Source of the DNA: Dechloromonas denitrificans
GTDB lineage: Bacteria > Pseudomonadota > Gammaproteobacteria > Burkholderiales > Rhodocyclaceae
Direction of reading: 5' to 3'
Assembly: GCF_020510665.1 (NCBI RefSeq)
Contig: NZ_CP075187.1
Location: forward strand, 1-64,000
Length of the DNA: 64,000 bases
Of the stretch, positions 57,869 to 64,000 are shown piece after piece (the stretch's first letter is position 1; each line of letters starts with the position of its first letter). The position numbers and the translations under genes are program-made. Under the pieces are notes generated by a model. It was given only the letters and a program-made list of their open reading frames with translations. It was not told where the DNA came from and did not search any database.

Positions 57869-57884
57869 TGGCACGCCTCCTGCT
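57869..57884 (+). promoter_or_regulatory. Sigma-54 promoter of torF-glnK-amtB
   Basis: TGGCACG-N4-CTGCT fits the sigma-54 consensus TGGCACG-N4-TTGCW with one mismatch; GG and GC are spaced exactly as required. The expected start is about 12 bp downstream of the GC, near 57895, giving a leader of about 48 bases before torF. Confidence 0.78.
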
Positions 57885-57942
57885 ACTGTTGAGTTGCATA
57901 AAACATTTTTGTTTATTTTATTTTGCTTGCAGGAGAGAAACC

Positions 57943-58713
57943 ATGAAGAAATCACTGATTGCCCTGGCTCTGGTTAGTGCCTTTGCTGTTCCGGCCTTCG
58001 CCGAAGATGCTGCCCCGGCTCCGGCCCTGACCGCCAATGTTGGCGTCGTTTCCGACTACGTTTTCCGCGGTATCAGCCAGAGCCAGCACCAGCCAGCCCT
58101 GCAAGCCGGTGTCGACTATGCCCATTCGAGCGGCCTGTATATCGGCGCCTGGGGTTCTTCGATTGAATGGACCGACCGCAAGGATCTCCAGGTTCAGAAG
58201 GGTAACCGTGTCGAGCTCGACCTTTACGGCGGCTACAAGGGTGCTATCGGTGATTTCGGTTATGACGTCGGTGCCATTCGTTACTTCTACCCCGGTCAGT
58301 TCCAGGGCGCCGCTGGTGTGACGGCAAACACGACCGAAGCATATATCGGTGGTAGCTGGAAGATCGTCAGCCTGAAGTACAACCACGTTGTTTCCAACAG
58401 CATTTTCAACTGGGGTGGTACTGCGGCCGATGCGAAGACGCAAGGTTCCAACTACACCGACCTGACGGTGACCTACCCGGTTGATGAAACATTCAACCTG
58501 ATCGCTCACCTCGGTCGTCAGAACATCAAGAACTACGGTGCTGCTTCCTATACCGACTGGAAGCTGGGCGCTACCAAGGATGTTGGTTTCGGTGTCGTGG
58601 GTCTGGCTTACACCGATACCACGGCCAAGGGTAAATCCGGTGAAGCCTACAACTGGGCAACCAAGGATGCATCCAAGGGCGTTCTGGCAGCGTCTTTCAC
58701 CAAAACTTTTTAA
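57943..58713 (+). CDS. TorF-family putative outer-membrane porin
   Basis: This 256-residue protein has a signal peptide (MKKSLIALALVSAFAVPAFA) and the TorF family beta-barrel pattern, alternating aromatic strands from NVGVVSDYVFRGISQSQHQP to a C-terminal Phe. Such barrels are expected to span the outer membrane. The ATG at 57943 has a strong AGGAGAG upstream. It heads the operon with glnK and amtB, suggesting passage of ammonium or another small nitrogen compound, an inference. The start at 57889 is inside the promoter region. Confidence 0.87.
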   Translation: MKKSLIALALVSAFAVPAFAEDAAPAPALTANVGVVSDYVFRGISQSQHQPALQAGVDYAHSSGLYIGAWGSSIEWTDRKDLQVQKGNRVELDLYGGYKGAIGDFGYDVGAIRYFYPGQFQGAAGVTANTTEAYIGGSWKIVSLKYNHVVSNSIFNWGGTAADAKTQGSNYTDLTVTYPVDETFNLIAHLGRQNIKNYGAASYTDWKLGATKDVGFGVVGLAYTDTTAKGKSGEAYNWATKDASKGVLAASFTKTF

Positions 58714-58731
58714 TTTGACTTAAGCCTTTTC

Positions 58732-58765
58732 CCACCGTGGGTGACCCGGCCGGCACCGGCGGTGG
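58732..58765 (+). other. Intercistronic hairpin between torF and glnK
   Basis: CCACCG (58732-58737) and CGGTGG (58760-58765) close a stem that encloses a second GC-rich inverted repeat (GGCCGG). It lacks a proper U tract. It could stabilise the 5' torF message or attenuate expression, giving more porin than PII protein. Confidence 0.45.
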
Positions 58766-58777
58766 AAAACAAGCTAA

Positions 58778-59137
<360 letters not shown>

Positions 59138-59147
59138 GGAGCAAACC

Positions 59148-60632
59148 ATGAAACGCCTATTTGCATTGCTTGCTCTGGTCGGTGCCGTTACCTTCGGCGC
59201 GCCGGCCTGGGCTGAAGAAAAGGAAGCGGCGGCTCCGGTCGCCGCCGCCGTTGCAGCTCCTGCGGCTGTCGCTGCAGCTGCACCCGCAGCTACCCCGGCA
59301 GCCGCTCCGGCTGCTGCGCCCTTGGTTCCCAACAAGGGTGACAACGCCTGGGTCATGATCAGTGCTGCACTGGTCATCCTGATGTCGATTCCGGGTTTGG
59401 CCCTGTTCTACGGTGGCCTGGTGCGCACCAAGAACATGTTGTCGGTGCTGATGCAGGTGTTCGTCACCTTCTCGCTGATTTCCGTTCTCTGGGTGATCTA
59501 CGGCTATTCCGCCGCATTCACCGAAGGTAACGAGTTCTTTGGCGTGCTCGACAAGCTCTTCCTCAAGGGTGTGACAGTCGAATCGGTGGGCGCGACCTTC
59601 TCCAAGGGTGTCGTTATCTCCGAGCTGGCTTTCGTGATCTTCCAGGGCGCTTTCGCAGCGATTACCTGTGGTCTGATCGTTGGTGCCTTTGCTGAGCGTG
59701 CCAAGTTTGCCGCGATCCTGGTCTTCATGATCATCTGGTTCACGCTGTCCTACATTCCGATGGCTCACATGGTCTGGTATTGGGCGGGTCCGGATGCCTA
59801 CATCGATGCTGCGGCTGGTGAAGCGGCTGCCAAGACGGCTGGTTTCCTGTTCCAGAAGGGTGCGCTCGACTTTGCCGGCGGTACCGTGGTGCACATCAAC
59901 GCCGCTGTTGCCGGTCTGGTTGGTGCCTGGTTGATTGGCAAGCGTACTGGCCTGGGCAATGTTTCGATGGCCCCGCACTCCCTGACCTTCACGATGATCG
60001 GTGCTTCCCTGCTGTGGTTCGGCTGGTTCGGCTTCAACGCCGGCTCTGCACTCGAAGCCTCCGGCGGCGCTGCTCTGGCCATGGTCAACACCTGGGTTGC
60101 CACGTCGTGTGCTGCACTCTCCTGGATGTGTGCCGAATGGATCCTGAAGGGCAAGCCTTCCATGCTGGGTGCCGCTTCCGGTGCCGTTGCCGGTCTGGTA
60201 GCAATTACTCCGGCGGCCGGTTTTGTCGGCGTGATGGGCTCGATCGTCATCGGCCTGCTGGGTGGCGTGGTTTGTCTGTGGGGTGTCAATGGCCTGAAGA
60301 AGCTGCTCGGTATCGACGACTCGCTCGATGTTTTCGGCGTCCATGGCGTCGGCGGTATCCTCGGTGCGATCCTGACCGGTGTCTTCGCTGACCCGGCACT
60401 GGGTGGTACAGGCGTCTATGACTACGTCGCCAATGCAGTCGGTCCTTACGACATGACGGCACAAGTGATCAGCCAGCTGTGGGGCGTCGGTACCGTCGTG
60501 GTCTGGTCCGGCGTGGTCTCCATCGTCGCCTTCAAACTGGTTGATATCGTGATTGGTCTGCGTGTGCCGGAAGACGAAGAGCGTGAAGGTCTCGACCTCA
60601 CCTCGCACGGTGAAACGGCTTACCACCACTAA
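59148..60632 (+). CDS. amtB: Ammonium transporter AmtB
   Basis: A trimeric membrane channel for ammonium. The 494-residue product has a signal peptide (MKRLFALLALVGAVTFGAPAWA), then an Ala/Pro-rich linker of about 40 residues, followed by 11 hydrophobic segments. Family motifs include SIPGLALFYGGLVRTKNML, YIPMAHMVWYW (first pore His), GGTVVHINAA and FGVHGVGG (second pore His). AAGGAG precedes the ATG at 59148. The next stretch is a strong terminator. Confidence 0.97.
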   Translation: MKRLFALLALVGAVTFGAPAWAEEKEAAAPVAAAVAAPAAVAAAAPAATPAAAPAAAPLVPNKGDNAWVMISAALVILMSIPGLALFYGGLVRTKNMLSVLMQVFVTFSLISVLWVIYGYSAAFTEGNEFFGVLDKLFLKGVTVESVGATFSKGVVISELAFVIFQGAFAAITCGLIVGAFAERAKFAAILVFMIIWFTLSYIPMAHMVWYWAGPDAYIDAAAGEAAAKTAGFLFQKGALDFAGGTVVHINAAVAGLVGAWLIGKRTGLGNVSMAPHSLTFTMIGASLLWFGWFGFNAGSALEASGGAALAMVNTWVATSCAALSWMCAEWILKGKPSMLGAASGAVAGLVAITPAAGFVGVMGSIVIGLLGGVVCLWGVNGLKKLLGIDDSLDVFGVHGVGGILGAILTGVFADPALGGTGVYDYVANAVGPYDMTAQVISQLWGVGTVVVWSGVVSIVAFKLVDIVIGLRVPEDEEREGLDLTSHGETAYHH

Positions 60633-60659
60633 TTCAAACGGTTTTTTGCTCTCTCCCTT

Positions 60660-60686
60660 CGGGCACCTTCGGGTGCCCGTTTTTTT
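60660..60686 (+). terminator. Rho-independent terminator after amtB
   Basis: CGGGCACC (60660-60667) pairs with GGTGCCCG (60672-60679) around a four-base TTCG loop, followed by seven T residues. It ends the torF-glnK-amtB operon. Confidence 0.92.
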
Positions 60687-60734
60687 GTCCGGAATTCATC
60701 GCTACGGGCAGCCCATGGCGGCCAGACCCGGCGC

Positions 60735-61303
60735 TTACTTGATCAGTGGGAGTAGGGCGCGGAACTCATCGGTGCCGGCTCGATGCAGCCATTCGAAGAG
60801 AACCATTTCGGTCGTCACGATACCGATTCCGGCAGCACGCATGCGCTCGATGGCGAACTGCCGGTTTGCCGCCGTCCGGGAAGAAGAGGCATCGGCGACA
60901 AGATAAACCTCAAAGCCTGCGTCGAGCAGGCCGAATGCGGTTTGCAGCACGCAGACGTGGGTTTCCGTCCCGGTCAGGATGACCTGTGACCGATGGGTAC
61001 TGCGCAGCAATTCGGTGACGCCGGGTTCAGCGGCGCAGGAAAAGTGCGTTTTCTCGAAAAAACGGACGTTGACCGTGGTATCTGCCGTGGTTTCGGCCAT
61101 TGCGGCATCGCGAATGGCAGCGATACTGGGGCCGAGGCCGCGCACATATTGTTCCGAGACAAAGCCGGGAACACCCAGCTGGCGAGCGCCATTCAGGAGG
61201 CGAACGCTGTTGGCGATGGCCTGCTCGCCCTCAAAAATGGCCGGCGCCAGCTTTTGCTGGAGATCGACGACCAGCAGCAGGGAGTCGTCGCGCCGGATCA
61301 GCA

Positions 61304-61304
<1 letters not shown>
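60735..61304 (-). CDS. Isochorismatase-family cysteine hydrolase (YcaC-like)
   Basis: The 189-residue product has the catalytic triad of the family: Asp in LLVVDLQQKL, Lys in FEKTHFS and Cys in THVCVLQT. Members hydrolyse amides or act on isochorismate; this one most resembles YcaC-like hydrolases of unknown substrate. Its ATG overlaps the purU stop (TGATG), so it is the last gene of a run on this strand. Convergent with amtB. Confidence 0.88.
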
Positions 61305-62167
<863 letters not shown>

Positions 62168-62173
62168 GTTGCC

Positions 62174-62785
62174 TTAAGCTGCCTTGGCGAAAGCCTTGTC
62201 GATTTCGGCGCGCAGCGCGTCGTAGTTGAGCACCACCGGGAACTGCGGGAATTCGCGGATGACGTTTTCCGGCGGATGGAACAGGATGCCGCCGTGGGCT
62301 TCGCCGAGCATCGCGGTGTCGTTGTACGAATCACCGGCCGCGACGATGGTGAAATTCAGTTCCTTGAAGCGCTGAACGGCTTCCTGCTTCTGGTTCGGCA
62401 TGCGCAGGTGGTAATTGACCAGCATGCCGGAGGCGTCGGCTTCGAGCGAATGGCAGAACAGCGTCGGCCAGCCCAGTTGGCGCATCAGCGGGTGGGCGAA
62501 TTCGTAGAAAGTGTCGGACAGGATGATGACCTGATAATCCTCGCGCAGCTGGTCGAGGAAGGCACGGGCGCCGTCCATCGGACCCATTTCGGCGATCACT
62601 TTCTGGATGTCCGGCAGGCCGAGCCTGTGCTCACGCAGGATATTCAGGCGGTAGCTCATCAGCTTGTCGTAATCCGGCTCTTCGCGCGTCGTGCGCATCA
62701 GTTCGGGAATGCCGGTACGCTTGGAGAATTCGATCCAGATTTCGGGAACAAGGACCCCTTCGAGGTCAAGGCAGACGATTTTCAC
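62174..62785 (-). CDS. thrH: Phosphoserine phosphatase / homoserine phosphotransferase ThrH
   Basis: A HAD-superfamily enzyme that dephosphorylates phosphoserine and can transfer the phosphate to homoserine. The 203-residue product has the HAD motif I LDLEGVLVPE (as known for ThrH, DLEG rather than DxDG), motif II IILSDTFYEF and motif III-IV AAGDSYNDTAML. Start is a GTG preceded by GGAG. Upstream of purU, with 6 bp between; both serve serine/one-carbon metabolism. Confidence 0.92.
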   Translation of the reverse strand: MKIVCLDLEGVLVPEIWIEFSKRTGIPELMRTTREEPDYDKLMSYRLNILREHRLGLPDIQKVIAEMGPMDGARAFLDQLREDYQVIILSDTFYEFAHPLMRQLGWPTLFCHSLEADASGMLVNYHLRMPNQKQEAVQRFKELNFTIVAAGDSYNDTAMLGEAHGGILFHPPENVIREFPQFPVVLNYDALRAEIDKAFAKAA

Positions 62786-62868
62786 GGTGGGCTCCTGCGG
62801 AATAGTCGGAAAAACGGGATTTTACCCGATGCAAGGCGGGTTTTTGCCTGCTTTGTACGGCTTTTATC

Positions 62869-62902
62869 GATTGATCGGGCCTGCGTCAGGCACCGATCAA
62901 TC
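62869..62902. other. Strong intergenic hairpin between DUF2058 gene and thrH
   Basis: GATTGATCGG (62869-62878) pairs with CCGATCAATC (62893-62902), extended by GCCT and AGGC around a GCGTC loop. There is one bulged base. It lies 5 bp past the stop of the minus-strand DUF2058 gene. It lacks a long U tract on either strand, so it may be a weak terminator or an RNA-stabilising stem. Confidence 0.55.
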
Positions 62903-62907
62903 CGGAT

Positions 62908-63444
62908 TTACCACATCAAATCGTCAGGGATCTTGAAGTCGGCATACGGATCGTCCGCCTCGACTTCGTTGCTGGTCTTGTTGACCCGCACGATGAGCGA
63001 AGCATCGCGTTCGGCGATCTTGTCGGCAATGACCCGTGGCACCAGTTCGGTGGTCTCGCCCTGGCAGACAATGACCAGCCGTCCGGCAACCAGATGCGCC
63101 TGCACCGCGGCAGAAACATAAATCCGCTTGATCTTGTTGTCGTGCGTGAAGTTGTAGGCGATGTCGCCACCGCCCTTGCCCTGGCGATTCTGCTGAATCA
63201 TCTGGACGATCTGCGCAGCGATAGCTTTTTGCCGGGCTGCGGCATCGCGCTGGGCATTCAGCTCGCGCGCCCGTTCGGCATTCTTGCGCTGTGTTTCGAG
63301 CGCTGCCAGACGGATTTCATCAACGCTTTGCGTACCGCTGCGGCGCTCGTCCTTCTTTTGGTTGGTTTTCTCGTGGTTGGCCTGTCGGACTTTCTTTTTG
63401 TCGACCAGACCGGCTTTCAAAAACTGTTCTTGCAAGGAGGCCAT
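62908..63444 (-). CDS. DUF2058 domain protein (YaiL-like)
   Basis: This 178-residue cytoplasmic protein has the YaiL/DUF2058 start MASLQEQFLKAGLVDKKKVR, a long Lys/Arg/Glu/Ala-rich helical middle (about 20-85) and a C-terminal globular part ending DPYADFKIPDDLMW. It is of unknown function and its basic coiled coil suggests nucleic-acid or nucleoprotein contact. The ATG at 63444 has GGAG at proper distance; a GTG three codons earlier would overlap it. Confidence 0.85.
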   Translation of the reverse strand: MASLQEQFLKAGLVDKKKVRQANHEKTNQKKDERRSGTQSVDEIRLAALETQRKNAERARELNAQRDAAARQKAIAAQIVQMIQQNRQGKGGGDIAYNFTHDNKIKRIYVSAAVQAHLVAGRLVIVCQGETTELVPRVIADKIAERDASLIVRVNKTSNEVEADDPYADFKIPDDLMW

Positions 63445-63557
63445 GTCTGCCACTCCAAAATATAGGTTTATCGCCAGCTTAGGCGGAGGCCGGTGAAAAG
63501 CGGCAGCATAACAAAAGCCCCTTGCCGTCCTGTTCCGGGCATCGAAATTTGCGCTGA

Positions 63558-64000
63558 TCAGTCGACGGCCGGCAGTGCTTCCAGTGCTTCGTGGACCTCC
63601 AGCCAGCGCATTTCGGCCTCGTCGATCTGCTCGCCAAGCCAGCCGGCCTGTTTGTGCATTTCTTCACTTTTGGCGCGGTCGACCCTGGGGCCAGCCGTTG
63701 TTTCTGTGGTCGCGGCATAGAACTCCGGATCGGCGAATTGCGTTTCGAGCGCCGCTTTTTCCTCATTCCACTTGGCCAGCTTCTTTTCCAGCTGTTCGAT
63801 TTCCTTGACCAGCGGCCTGCGCTGGGCGAGCACGGCCTGACGGCTGGCCTTGGCATCGGCCCGTTGTTGCAGGCGCTCGTTTTTCTCGGCGGCGACATCG
63901 GGTTCGGCTGCACGCTCGGCATTGCGCTGGGCGGCCAGCCAGGCGGCGTAGTCGTCCAGATCACCATCAAAGGCCACCGCCTTGCCGTCGGCAACGAGCA
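63558..64000 (-). CDS. ABC-F ATPase C-terminal fragment (window-truncated)
   Basis: This is the 3' end of a gene that continues beyond base 64000, so the start and both ATPase cassettes are missing. The visible part (about 147 residues) begins VADGKAVAFDGDLDDYAAWL, the end of the second ABC cassette as in YheS/Uup-type ABC-F proteins, then a charged coiled-coil C-terminal tail (EIEQLEKKLAKWNEEKAALE). The YheS-like type is favoured from this tail but is not certain. It is upstream of the DUF2058 gene on the same strand. Confidence 0.8.
   Translation of the reverse strand, partial: LVADGKAVAFDGDLDDYAAWLAAQRNAERAAEPDVAAEKNERLQQRADAKASRQAVLAQRRPLVKEIEQLEKKLAKWNEEKAALETQFADPEFYAATTETTAGPRVDRAKSEEMHKQAGWLGEQIDEAEMRWLEVHEALEALPAVD

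Noticed and set aside
59157..60629. 490-residue open frame antisense to amtB, and a 481-residue one antisense to gyrB (3353-4798)
   Set aside because: Both mirror strongly conserved genes in high-GC DNA and have His/Gln/Asp-rich composition typical of shadow frames.

Overview
The window reads as the start of a circular betaproteobacterial chromosome. Base 1 is the start codon of dnaA, followed by an origin-like spacer, dnaN and gyrB, and ParB-binding parS sites are scattered through the next 50 kb. Gene content points to the Rhodocyclales (Dechloromonas/Azonexus-like): a ferrooxidans-type GshA, an SAH riboswitch on metH, a DUF1840 protein, a DUF4390-ntrYX-trkAH cluster and a torF-glnK-amtB operon. 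This placement is inference from gene families. No rRNA, tRNA, CRISPR array, prophage or defence island was recognised.

Layout. 1-5.6 kb: dnaA, oriC-like spacer, dnaN, gyrB. 5.7-10.4 kb: a large hybrid sensor kinase and dtd. 10.5-13.8 kb (minus): gshA-gshB-apbE. 13.9-17.8 kb: the ABC-F ATPase ybiT, an AtaL-like protein, rsuA and oxyR. 17.8-19.5 kb: one IS1182-like insertion sequence sitting inside a terminator. 19.5-24.2 kb (minus): a LysM protein, dprA and topB. 24.3-28.3 kb: def-fmt, speH with an S1/P1 nuclease, and rsmB. 28.3-35.2 kb: DUF4390, ntrY, a degenerate ntrX, trkA and trkH. 35.3-38.6 kb: hemE, a spacer with DnaA boxes, and priA. 38.7-43.5 kb: a calcium-binding-type protein, an MFS carrier, a MOSC protein, a ROK kinase, a methyltransferase and DUF1840. 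43.5-47.7 kb (minus): a CheZ-like protein followed by a second hybrid kinase. 47.7-54.8 kb: a cupin, an amidase, murB, metH under an SAH riboswitch, a BamE-like lipoprotein and a rhodanese. 54.8-57.7 kb (minus): a Bcr-type pump, comM and ubiK. 57.7-60.7 kb: torF porin, glnK and amtB behind stacked NtrC, FNR and sigma-54 sites. 60.7-64 kb (minus): a cut-off ABC-F gene, then a DUF2058 protein, thrH, purU and an isochorismatase-type hydrolase.

Themes. Replication and segregation dominate: dnaA, dnaN, gyrB, topB, dprA, comM, priA, the DnaA-box clusters and five parS sites. Translation start and quality control are represented by def, fmt, rsmB, rsuA, dtd and ybiT. Nitrogen and redox control appear as ntrYX, glnK-amtB and oxyR with glutathione synthesis. 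One-carbon metabolism is represented by metH, purU and thrH.

Most of the window is conserved housekeeping DNA. The main points for a second look are: an origin spacer that looks like two diverged copies at a 308-bp offset; a second DnaA-box cluster between hemE and priA; a CheZ-like protein paired with a hybrid kinase; an NtrX whose ATPase motor has decayed; the stacked nitrogen/oxygen promoter; the IS that duplicated a terminator; and an over-represented GCGGTCGAC word.
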